From Acanthochlamys bracteata (Eukaryota; Streptophyta; Magnoliopsida; Pandanales; Velloziaceae): a stretch of 64,000 bases of DNA. Made by a program: the position numbers and the translations under genes. How positions within the stretch are numbered: position 1 is the first letter of the stretch; each line of letters opens with the position of its first letter. The notes under the pieces are model-generated. The model was not told the DNA's origin. It worked only from the letters and a program-made list of their open reading frames with translations, and did not search any database. The stretch covers positions 558,001 through 622,000 of the forward strand of contig CM034130.1 of assembly GCA_019914995.1 (NCBI GenBank), in the 5' to 3' direction. Shown in pieces: positions 13,138-24,699 of this stretch.

Positions 13138-15500
13138 TGGGCGAGTAATACAATGTTGATTGATTACAGTATGCTCCTGTCTTTGATTAATTTAATGATG
13201 CACTTTAGTAAAACTTATTTGAATGTAGAACTGGTTGTCATTGTTATTATGTCAAAATAAAAGCTTTTCTGCTCTAGTCTATGATTGATCATGAAGTACT
13301 GGTTTGCACTATATGAATGCTGAGAATTTGAAGGCTGATGCTTGAATTTGCTTGTCAAGGTACATTTGTCACTTTCTATTATGTTCGCTTCAGCTGTCGA
13401 AAATTGAGTTGTTTTAGTGTAAGCAGTGAAACCCAGTGAATGTTTTAGTTTCACTTGGATGGATAATCTAGCAAATCTAGCCGTACATGAGGTGCATATA
13501 TACTTGGATAATGGTAGGAGTTTCCCTGCCCAACATTGTTGTAATGGTCTTACTTGTGTGTTAGTGTGAAGACAGATTTTTTTTAAAGAAAAAAACAAAA
13601 AAATCTCTTCTTAGTATTCTTTCTATTTGTGAAACGATCGCTGCTTAGTTTTCAACTACCACTGATCAACTATTCCCTAGAAGTTCCAATCCTTTGACCC
13701 TGTGTTGGAGTATGTGTAAGCTTGAGAATAGATCATAGAAGTTAATGGCATGTAATCTTAAGTATGCTCTTTAAGTTTAACCATCAGAGTTGATATTTTG
13801 GTTAATTGTATACTTAAGCCTGGTATGTTTCCTTAGCATCATGAATATGCGTTGTTCTTTGGCCCACATCTGAACATCTTTGCTTCCCCATGTTGTATGT
13901 CTTTTCATGGGCAATTTTAGCAATTTCTAGTATTCTATTTGAATAAGATGTGTTTAACACTTTTTCTGGTCAGCCTTGAACTAAAATCTCTAATACATTT
14001 TAAGTTTTAATATACTTAAGCTATGGTAATACATTAACTTTGAGAATTCACTTTTAGCATTTTATCAATCCAAGGGTTTAGAAGGCACTTGCTGTAGTTT
14101 TACATGATTGTAGGGGCAGTTCATTATGAAATATGAGACTGGGTAGAATATAATAAATAATATAGCAAACCATCTTCTATTCCAAGCTGTTTTCTCTAAA
14201 GATTTGTACATGATCAGCTGCTTTGAACATCGTTACTATGGATTTGTAACTTCTCATTAGCAATGCTTTTGGTATTATATCCTAACTGCCTGCAGTGTTT
14301 CCTGCTATGCATTTTCTTTATCTTTTGTAAGGTTTAACAACTCGGTTTAATATTTTGATTTTCACTTTAGTTGACAAATCGAGTGAGTGTCAGTGAGTCT
14401 TACTTTTCTTTGAAATAATGGTTCTTAAAACAATTTTCTTTCACTTATCATCAGAATCCCATCCTAAAGTATGGTAGCGTAGACCTTTATGTAGCTGACT
14501 TCTCACACCGAGAAGCTGCCGACTCCGTCACTCTTATTGTTGTATATCGTGCCTTTATTTTTGGGCCATGTGGCTTTCCTAAATATTCTGAAGTTCAACG
14601 CATATATATATGTTTTAGTGTAATATTTTGTTTAATGTGCGCGAAATTCCACATCGATGGACAGCTCATGCAGATCGCTCATTTATCTTCATGGTAGCAC
14701 TTTTATTGTTCGATATTTTACCTTACTGAGTATCATAAACTTCAAGGATCAGGAGCGGGTATATTTACAGCTTAAGCAGCTATAGTTGTAACTTAAGAAG
14801 TAGTTTAAATATCTCATGTGATACATTTTCATAAAATTTTCTGCTTAAAATAGCAATCCTTATCTTTCTCAAATGTGCAGGAGGTGACAATCTGGCTGTA
14901 CTATGCAAGTTCGGACATTTGTCTATGGCTGATGTGCATATGCTGTTAGAGTGACTGTGCTTTGAAATCGAACTACCCCTCCTCGTCTCCATCACCTTTA
15001 CCAGAGTACTAGTTTTCCGTCGTGCACCAGTATTCTGTGAATATTTGATGGATACTGCAAGTCTAGTCATTCTTCAACGGGCAGTATCCATTATATCAGG
15101 TCTCTACCTATGTAATAAAATGCACATGTAGTGCTGCATGCTTAATGTATCAGGAATTTTGGCACAGAAGATTACCATCAGGGGACACTAGTATACATTG
15201 AAGTGATAGCTTTTGTAATATTTGATATTTCTACTTCTCAGTGCTTAATGCTCCTTTTGACATCAAATAGTTTAAGGTTTTCTGGGCAATGACCCACTGA
15301 ACCCAGAAAAAACTTCTGCTATGGTTGAAGGAACAAATTAGTGGGCTTACATTAAAAGTATACCAGTATGGCCTGATTGTGCAAATTATAATCTTAATGC
15401 GCCTATCTTTAAATTCTCAGTTTGAGATCAAGGGTAATTAGAAACCGACACCGGCCATCAGGCGCGAGCTAACAGAAAGTAACTTGGCCAGTTTAACCCT
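13138..15500. other. Intergenic / UTR, no coding exon recognised
   Basis: About 2.3 kb between the 31K stop and the leader of the zinc-knuckle gene. The first few hundred bases are probably 3' UTR. I see a small perfect hairpin (CTTCTC-ACACC-GAGAAG near 14500) and a minus-strand open frame at 14780-15070 without recognisable similarity or splice support. Nothing here can be called a gene. Confidence 0.4.
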
Positions 15501-15539
15501 TGCCGTCTCTTAAGGCTCTTTTTCTCGCTCGTTGTTGGA

Positions 15540-16743
15540 CAGAACGGCGCGCGAGCGAGCGAGCGAAGAGGGAGATTTTCCAGGGAGCTACATCAATTGA
15601 GGTCAGAATCTTGGAATTTGGATGGATTTTTTAGTCTGTTTACTCTAAGATCTTGTGAATTTCATCGACTGAGTTCTTGCTGTAGATCACTGCAAGAACT
15701 ATGTTTTTGGTCTTGCTCAATGTCTCTTACCAGCACCATTGGTGGTACTGATGAATTCTAAGTTTGGGTTTTGTTTGAACTAGAAGTAGAAGTCGTGTAT
15801 TTTGATTTTGGCTTCTATATGACTGTCCAAGTTAGAATCACAGAGAATTGTATTATATTTAATGCTGATGCAGTGGTTTTATGTTAAATTTTTATATTTA
15901 TACGCATGAGTGATACAAAGGTGATTTTTGATTGTTGGTTTCCCCCCCACGTCTGTACTGCTGCATTAGCTATTTAGCTTGATCGGTTGTTCAAGAAGCT
16001 AGAATAGGGAAATTATTTCCAAAAAGATTACGTTATGATTGTCTCAATGTCTTAATGCATTGATTTAGGTGTTCGAGGGAGGATCTAGTTCGCAACACTG
16101 CCTATGTTGATGGCCCCATTTATACTTCCGTGCTATCCTTTTGGCGTGTTTTGTGTTTCTAGTCCAACTAAGGCTAGTGTTAGAAAATTGTATGCTAAAT
16201 TTGTTTGTGGTGATGACTTAGTTGCAGTACTGGGGACATAAGAACTTAGAGTACTTCTGTTAGCCACTGGCTATCTTATAATTATTAACATTTGATTTCA
16301 GAATCCCTTAGTCTTAATTTGTTTACTCGTTGGGCAGTTTTACTGAGTCTTTAAAATGCTGAATTGGTATAGTTGAAGCAACATGTTCAGTGTGTTTGCA
16401 GCAATCTGTTAAGTTGCATTTGTTCTTACTGCTGTTTGACTGTTGTATACTTGTCTAATTGGAGTAGTAATGATCTTGAGAAATGGATTTGAATTCTGAA
16501 ATCAATAAGTCTCCGAGCAATGACATGTTACTTAGCATAGAGGAGAACTTTTAGTTCTGTTTTGTCGTCTTTATTGTTATGCTAGTTGGTTATGTTTCAT
16601 TTTACAAAGGGAAATTCTGGTAGTTTGGAATGGACTCCTGGAGGCAGTTTCTGGCAGGGTATTTTGTTGTAGATAGACAGATTATCGGTTGTTGTAGTTG
16701 CAGTGATGTAACTGTGGTCATTGGAACTGTTGCTTTCTTGTAG
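15540..16743 (+). other. Leader exon and 5'-UTR intron of the zinc-knuckle gene
   Basis: A GC-rich stretch with GCGCGCGAGCGAGCGAGCG at about 15547-15565 is followed by CAATTGAG|GTCAGA. A typical pyrimidine tract and acceptor TTTCTTGTAG precede the coding exon by ten bases. The 1.1 kb between holds no coding frame. Leader introns like this often raise expression in plants. The leader exon boundary is inferred. Confidence 0.45.
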
Positions 16744-16753
16744 TTCTTCGGTA

Positions 16754-18270
16754 ATGGAGTTGACGATGAGAAATAGCAACCGAAATCCTGTGAGGGATCG
16801 CAAGATCCGAACTGAACGTTCTTCATACCGTGATGCTCCATATAGGAGGGACATCTCACATGATAGCAGGTTTCTTTCTGCAGCTTACTATTATTCTTAA
16901 TCTATTTCTATGTTACCAAGTATATTTATACGTTTAGAATCGTGTTGATCTCTTTTTAATTATTTGGATATTATTTATTGCTTGTGTCTCACTTACATGC
17001 TTCTTTCAGGAACTCCATTTGTGACTATATTGGACGTAATGTGTATACTTTTTAATTTAGTTTCTTTTTTTGAAGTAAAACACAATGAACAGTTGCCTAA
17101 CTGCTTTTGTGTTATTTGTACTTGTTAGACCTAATACAATTTTCTTTTTCTGGGCTAGATTTAATAGTTAGTAAGTTGACTGTGTACATACAGCCTGCTT
17201 TTGCTCAGTTTTGAAATAGCAGTGACCTGGTGTATTGTGTATGGCTTATTCATTCTCGGTTCTGTTTTCTTTAGGCGGTCTGATTTGTGCAAAAATTGCA
17301 AGCGGCCTGGGCATTATGCCAGAGAATGCCCTAATGCATCTGTCTGCAACAACTGTGGCCTTCCAGGGTATGGTTTACTTCTCAGTAGCTGTTTGAGTGC
17401 TTGGAAGAGTTTTTGTTTTTTTGTGAGATTCTTGGACCTCTTGTTATGTCGTGAATAGGTTATGTATCATCCTTTGAGGTGATTTTCTTGAGCCTATAGA
17501 CTTAATAAGTGTTGTTCATACTGGCCAAGAGCTTATATTGGTATAAGATAATGCTTTTGGGCACATTCTGTGTCCCACTCCGCGCCCCACTTTACTGGTT
17601 TGAGTTGATGTATGACCTCCTCTGTTTGAACTATGTACTGCTTGTTGATCTAGGTGGGACACTAAGTGGGGCGGATAGTATTGTTGTTTGCAACATCCCA
17701 ATGCAGTTTTTGTTGTTAACAAACAGGCACATAGCATCTGAGTGTACTTTAGAAGCAGTTTGCTGGAACTGCAAAGAACCTGGGCACATGGCAAGTGATT
17801 GCCGCAATGAGGGAATCTGCCACTCATGTGGAAAGGCTGGACATGTTGCTAGAGACTGCTCGACTCCTCAGCTCCCACCTGGTGATACAAGACTTTGCAA
17901 TAACTGTCACAAGCCAGGCCACCTTGCTGCTGACTGCACGAATGAAAAGGCTTGCAATAACTGTAGAATGACTGGACACTTGGCTAAGGACTGCAAGAGT
18001 GAACCTGTTTGTAATCTTTGCAACATTTCTGGGCATGTTGCAAGGCAGTGTCCAAAAGCTGATGCACTTGGAGAAAGAGGCGGTGCTGGGGTGCGGCGCA
18101 GCTCTTTTGGTTACCGGGATGTCGTGTGCCGCACTTGTCATCAAGTTGGACACATAAGCAAAGATTGTGTGGGCATAACGATCTGTCACAACTGTGGTGG
18201 TAGAGGACATTTCGCCTATGAGTGCCCATCAGGAAGGTTCATGGATCGCGGTGCTCGGAGATATTATTAA
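16754..18270 (+). CDS. Nine-knuckle CCHC zinc-finger protein (CNBP-like)
   Basis: Three coding exons (16754-16869, 17275-17367, 17727-18270) join into 250 residues. The N-terminus [20 protein letters not shown] matches the plant CNBP/GIS2-like family (Arabidopsis At1g75560 type). Nine CX2CX4HX4C knuckles follow, for example [42 protein letters not shown] and [14 protein letters not shown]; a spacer with PQLPPGD separates knuckles 4 and 5, and a Gly/Arg spacer separates 7 and 8. The second intron falls inside knuckle 2 (GLPG|HIAS). Such proteins bind single-stranded nucleic acid, often G-rich RNA. The start at 16754 lies just after an acceptor TAG (16741-16743), so the 5' leader is spliced: a leader exon near 15540-15601, rich in GAGC repeats, ends at TTGAG|GTCAGA. 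The family's usual Arg-Ser-rich start is reduced here to [13 protein letters not shown]. Confidence 0.9.
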
Positions 18271-19291
18271 CGCCCTGCTGCCAGATGGTGGAAATAGAAT
18301 TGGTATGCCTGATACCCAATCTAGTTTTGGCATAAGGATATTCAGAAACTACTCATTCTTATTTTGCCATTACAGGTTGGACAGAAAATCGATGATCTAC
18401 TGTGTGATCACAGTTAAAAACAACCAATTGACCTGGATTTATTGTTTATGATATTGTATAAACTTTCAAATTGTTAGTTACGGAAGTTGTTGTAGCCATT
18501 TGAGGTTCAGCCATCAGCTCATGTATTCAGAAAGAGCTTCCATTTGGAGTAAAAGGTTTTGTAATTTTTGTTAATTTTAAGAAGATTGCAGCCGTGGGGT
18601 AAGTGCATGTTTATCTATTGATCACGTCAAAATAAGACAGCGGTGGGTTTTGTTGGTTCAGCTTCATCTTCAACTGAGCGGAACATGTAAACAAACATTG
18701 GGAGGTCCACTTTTAATTACCAGCGGTAGTGTATACACCACAAACATCTGCATCTGCTCCACCTCAAAAGCATATTCTTCTGGATTTCCATTATCTTCAC
18801 GTGTTTACAAATTATCTTCTAGCTCTCCCTTCTTTTTTTTTTTGGGTTTGATAGAATAAAACCGTGGCTTCTGATTGAAGTTGCATTGCAGATCATGAAT
18901 CTTAGTTGTTCAGTTGGTCTACTGATTCTCTGGAAACAAACAATACCAGCTGCAGACTTCAACTAATTTCACTATAGATTCATGGTTACCGTTGAATGCA
19001 TTGAAGTTGTTAGCACACTGAATACTTGTGACTTGAGTAAAAGAGAAGTGGTGAAAAACTCATGCGACATAAATAAATTCCTATCTAATTTATGGAAGAT
19101 GTTATATGTCAAAATTTCATATGAAAGGGTGATTATTATTAATTAAAAGTAACTTATTTTCGTAAGCTGGCAAATAAATACAAGCTATCCATTTATGTGT
19201 TGCAAATTTTCATTTGGCGACTGTAAAATAGAAGTCTGCGATCATTCTTCGAAAGTCCTCTTTCCTCTCCCTCTCTCTCTTTCCTGCAACA

Positions 19292-19479
19292 GTTGAATCA
19301 CTCACTAATAAGCTTGTGGGTGAATCTTCAAATTTCTATCCCTCGATCTCTCTGAACCAATCAATCATTGGGTATCAATCTATTTGTTGAATCACTCACT
19401 AATAAGCTTGTGGGTGAATCATCAAACATTTATCCCTCGATCTCTCTGAAGCAATCAATCATTCGGTATCAATCTATTT
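19292..19479. repeat. 94-bp tandem duplication in the 5' leader
   Basis: The segment GTTGAATCACTCACTAATAA through AATCTATTT at 19292-19385 repeats at 19386-19479 with a handful of substitutions. It ends nine bases before the ATG of the FAD synthase-like gene, so the leader was lengthened by one unit. Neither copy adds an ATG in the sense strand before 19488. Confidence 0.9.
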
Positions 19480-19487
19480 GTTGATTG

Positions 19488-22400
19488 ATGGAGATCGACA
19501 GAGCAGTAAGGGAGTGTAACGATCGGCGCCTGAAGACCAAGTACAGCAACGCCGTATACGTTATTCAGAGAGCGTTCGCCCTATACGAGTATGCTTTCTT
19601 TTCCCCAGTCGGTCGCATGCTTTTCTATTTGTTTTCATTTCAATTTGCTTCTGGCGGTATCTAACTTTAGCAGCTGGACTGCTCTCTTCCGATTTGGTTT
19701 GGTGTGGTTCCATCGATTCGAGTTTTTGGTTTTCTTTTCGAGTGTGAAATTGCTCTATTGTACTTTCTATTGTGTATAAGAGCTATTAGTTTCGAAATTA
19801 TATCCAAAGCTCGTAGCAGAATGGCAACAAATCAGTAGGTCGTGCTCATCATTATCCTCATTTTACTGTTAGATGTTGTATTCTGAAATAGGAGGAACAT
19901 AACAGAGCTTTACTTGATTTCACTTTCTTCTTTGTTTTGGTCATATGTAGTTGATAGTCTCATTGTTAAATCAGTATCTCTATTTGATCATTTCTTCTCA
20001 TTTTACTTAGTTTCAATATATTGTTTTTCTTAGTTTGATTTTGCTTGTGTTTAGTTGATATTTCATTGTGTACATCCAACTGAATGCTGGCCCAATCTTA
20101 AGCTGAATTCACCTTAAGTTCAATTAACAAATAACAGAAAAAAGGCAATTACTGTTTCTGCCCTTAAGCTGAATCCTTGTAATTGGTTTAGAGACTTAGT
20201 ATCAAATTGTATGCTATTCTCTCTTGGCTTATTAGTCTACTTTGTGGAGAATTGTGCCACTAAGGAGCTCAGTTTCCTATAGTTCAGGTGACTAAGATTG
20301 GTTAAAATAGTTCATCTACTGTATTCCTAAGCTTATTATTACTGTGAGTTAATTTCAAGTGTAGCTAAAATTCCTTACAAAGCTAATTTTGTGTGCTTAC
20401 AGGTTTGAACAGGTTGCCTTCAGCTTTAATGGTGGAAAAGATTCGACTGTAATTGTTCAACTTTTTTGTTAATGCTCTTTCGCTTGGTTACGTGTATCCT
20501 TGTCGGTCAGTGAACTTGCTCTCTTACTGGTTTTCCTGCAGGTTCTGCTGCATTTACTTCGGGCTGGATATTATTTTCATATTAGACAAACAGAATCTGC
20601 TACTGCAAATCAAGTGTATGACGACTTCAAATGCCCAATTAGAACCATTTATTTTGAAAGTCCTTCTGCATTTCCGGAAATAAACACATTCACTTATGAA
20701 ACGGCCTCTGCGTAAGAACCTTCTATCATTTTGAAGGATATAGTAAACTTATGAAACGGCCTCTAACCTTCTATCATTCTCTTCCAGCTATGACTTGCAA
20801 CTGGAAATTCTTCGATCTGACTTTAAGACTGGGTTAGAGGCTCTGTTAAAGGAGAAACCAACAAAAGCTATATTCCTTGGTACACGTATTGGTGATCCTA
20901 ATGCGGTACTTCAAATATTAGTTACTTAAAGTCATAATTTAATTTCCTTCCTCTCAGTACGTCATATGTTCCAGATATTCCTGTTCTTGTTTATAATGCA
21001 GGTTGGTCAAGAGCAGTTCTCCCCTAGTTCAACTGGATGGCCCCCTTTTATGAGGGTGAATCCTATTCTAGACTGGTCATACAGGTTTTCTCTTGCCCTT
21101 GAAAGTATGATTTATTTTGTAGCTGCTTGCTTCAAATTTTTTTTCATGCATTTAGAAGTTTATTCTGATAGTTGCAGTTTTTTCTTTTGACAGAGATGTT
21201 TGGGCTTTTATCTTAACCTGTAAAGTGCAGTACTGTAGTCTCTATGATGAAGGGTAAGATCTTCATTGATTTAGTTTACACAACAAAGATCTATTCATTC
21301 GTTTCCTCAAATTTTCTGTATCTCTATACGCATGCATCCTATATTATCTTAGTTTTAATCCATAATCGATTTCTACTCTCTGACCTAATCTGCTTGGTAA
21401 TTGTTAATCTTAACCTTTCTTCTAAAATTTGTCTACAATTAACTTCAAATTTTGTTCTTGTCACTTTTCCACTTGCCACATATACCTTTACTCGCTTGCT
21501 TCAAAATCCCTCCTGCCATTTAAAAGTTCCATTTCCCAACATCTTGATGTATTTTTGTTTGGAATGCTGTATTCAAAATGCTTATGCTTCTATTTCAGGT
21601 TTACCTCCATTGGGAGCATATATGACACTGTCCCAAATTCATTATTGCGTGTTGCTGATTCCTCCAGCTCTAAAGAGCATTACAAACCTGCATATTTACT
21701 TTTCGACGGTCGACTGGAGAGAGCTGGGAGAGCAAAGAAGTGTACTCTTAAAGGTGAACATAGACCAGATACCCTGATCAATGGTGGGAAGAATGTCGCT
21801 GCCTACTCCAGCAGCACTCTTTCTGCATCAATTATTGCTGTGGGTGATGAAATGCTGTAAGTCATTTAATCTGAAGTTATACTTCGGTGAACATGCGTTT
21901 TTTTCTTTTTTTTCTTTACATTTTTATTCTCCATTTGGCTGATATTCTTTCTTCTAGTTTCTGTTTGCGTTGGGGTTGAGTGCTACCTCTTTAAATCGTG
22001 ACTTGTATTGGTCCTAAGAAGACCGTGTTTATTTATTATGATCATTTGTTATGGGCATTATTTGAAACTTAAATATTAGTCTTGATTATGTATTAAAATT
22101 TCTCTCTTAATTTCAGGTTTGGCATGGTTGAAGACAAACTTGGATCTGCACTTTGCAGAAAACTTCATTCCATAGGTTGGCTTGTTAGCCATGTTGCGAC
22201 TGTGCATAATGATGTAAGCTGACATTGAAATCTGATAGCTGATAATTATCTATAATCTGAAGACATTTTTATGTATTATGAATTTTCTGTTTCATATGTT
22301 ATGTCTAATTATGAAGTATGAGCCATGATCTCTGGAAAAATATCTTGGTAAACTGAAATGACATCAAGCTTTGTCAAATAAATTGAGTCAAATACCTTTA

Positions 22401-24610
22401 ACTTAAGTCTGCATGTTGGCATCAGGTGTGTATAAACAAAGGTGTCATCATTCTATGTTTAGAGACATTTTATAGGATACCAACTAGATATATTTATTTT
22501 TCTTTACAAAATCTCTTTTTTTGCTTATTACAAAATTTAAAAGAATAATAATATGCCTTAGAGACTTTCTTTCTATTTTCTCTGTGATATTTGTGGGATA
22601 TCTTCTGTTTCGATATTCTGATAAGAGGTAGGGATATGTCTAAAGGATTAAGTGGATGGACGGTACTAAAATCCAGAAGTCAAGTTTCAAACAACCAAAA
22701 CAATCAACTAATTTGGGAGTTCAACTTTTAATGGTATTATCTATTAGACGTTGAATTTAGGCTAAAGTATTTAGGTTTCTCCTTGTTTTTTTGTCATAGA
22801 CGTAATCATGCGTTATAAAATATTCCTTGTTATGCTGATGGATGCATCTGGACTTAACTTTTTAAAAAGGATGCACTTTATAGTGTAAACAATAGATATT
22901 ATCATCAACAATGCATTGGCATAACTCGTCATAGATGTAGTTGTTGCTTTAAGACGACGGTGGTGATGAATTACTGTCATAGACTTTGACCGAGGCCTTT
23001 TTATTATGCAGATTGATTCTGTAGCGGAAGAAGTTGAAAGACGGAAAGCTGTAGATGATCTGGTGAGGTTCCTATTTAAAATCTCTCTTTCTTTGGGCAA
23101 CTGCTTGAAGTAATTAGAACGTGTTCGTTTTGAAACATATTGCCTTTGTGTATATAATTACTATTGGTTCTTTATTGTATATATGCATGGTACCAACTCG
23201 CATGTGGTAAGACTGACATATATATTAGATTGTTCAGTACACACCATTATGTGCAGCCCTTTTCATGTTGTTTTCTTTGAATGTCTTGTTCCAGGTTTTT
23301 CTGTATGGAGGTTTTGGTCCTATGCATTCAGATGTTTCACTTGCAGGTGTTGCAAAAGCATTTGGAGTACGTTTGGTGCGTTCACATACCCTGTCTCATG
23401 TACTATGAGATTTTCTTTCAGTAGATGCACTTTGGTTAATGGTTATTTTCGTCATGCACATATGGGATTTTCTTTTCTTTTTTTTTTTTCAAGATGTTTG
23501 GTTAAAATTTTTTTTCCCAGGCTCCAGATGAAGAATTTGAGGATTATCTCTGGCATCTTATAGGCAAAGACTGCACCGGGGAACGAAATGAGGTTGAAAA
23601 TTTTCTGGCTTATGCTTGTTTTCTTGGAGTCGCTTATTCCTTTGCCCTAGCTTTTCATACAGAACCTCCTTTTTGAACATAATAAAACAAAGTTTCCTTC
23701 TTTTCAGATGGCTTTACTACCAGAAGGCATCACTGAATTATTGCACCATGAGAAGCTACCTCTACCATTGGTATGCTTGTGCAATTGTCGCTCCTTATTG
23801 AGTTAAATTATGTCGTATATGTATGAAAACGGAACAAATACTCGCTTGTACAACTGCTTATACTTCCCATTTGCTTTGAATTAGTTATATTGCCATCTGA
23901 GCATGTAGTGGCACTTCATTGTAGATCAAATGCCATAATGTCATTATTCTTGCTGCCACAAATGTCCTTGAGCTAGAGAAGCAATTGAACTGTCTACTGG
24001 ACTTGCCAAGCACCCAGCTCACTCAGATGGAGCCATTTGTTTCAAAGCATCTAAGCACAACTCTTTCAGATGTATGTCTCTATCTGAGATTCTTTCAGTG
24101 TAATGCAATCAGTGCGTAATCTGAATTATTCACACGAAAACTACTTCAAAGCATCTCTTCACAAGTACAGGGCATGCTTTCATGTTGCTTATTCATATAT
24201 AGCAGTGTATGCGAAAGTGTAAGGGTTGCTCACTGCTATTCTGTGACGCTATTAATGCAGGTCATAATTGCCGAAACTATATCAAAATTATGCATGGAGT
24301 TTTCAGATCTTTATATAGGTATCATCATTTTTTATAAGAATTGGTCATCAGAGGGTTCTTGATGCTTAGTCTTTTAAGTTCTGCATGTTTTATGTTCAAA
24401 TTCAGGGTGTCATCGTAAATCCAGAGTTGGAAAATTAGTCGTCAGCTTTGTTGGAAAGGTACATCTCAGAACTTCTTGAGATTAAGCTCCCCATATGGCT
24501 CAATGGCAATTCAAGTTACATGACTACAGGATAAGGATAGGGTGAATTTGGCTGCTGAAGAATTGTCCCAGAAATTCCCAGCAGGGTCATTTTGTGAAGT
24601 TAGTGGGTGA
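19488..24610 (+). CDS. PAPS-reductase / molybdopterin-binding protein (FAD synthase-like)
   Basis: Sixteen exons (19488-19588, 20403-20448, 20542-20711, 20788-20905, 21002-21084, 21194-21253, 21599-21856, 22117-22213, 23012-23062, 23295-23375, 23521-23592, 23708-23770, 23925-24071, 24261-24318, 24406-24458, 24530-24610) sum to 512 residues with consistent phase. The N-terminal half is a PAPS-reductase-type nucleotidyltransferase: the PP-loop [19 protein letters not shown] is split by intron 2, followed by [20 protein letters not shown], a Trp-rich [14 protein letters not shown] and a basic RAGRAKK. From about residue 268 ([16 protein letters not shown]) a molybdopterin-binding/CinA-like domain runs to the end, including [20 protein letters not shown]. 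In human FLAD1 these two domains are in the opposite order; plants carry this order (Arabidopsis At5g03430). The FAD-forming reaction is inferred from the family. Confidence 0.92.
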
Positions 24611-24699
24611 TTCTTGATAGCATCCCCTGCCTCCATCACATATATCAACTTAATTGTCGGATCCTTTGAAATCAATGCGGTGGAAACAGAAACGAAACC

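Noticed and set aside
17516..18229. Minus-strand frames of 81-128 residues
   Set aside because: Antisense to the cysteine-rich zinc-knuckle exon; their Thr/Ala/Val-rich composition reflects the knuckle codons.
21244..21598. Plus-strand frame of 177 residues over intron 6 of the FAD synthase-like gene
   Set aside because: It covers intronic sequence and then reads exon 7 in the wrong frame; the true frame continues [12 protein letters not shown].
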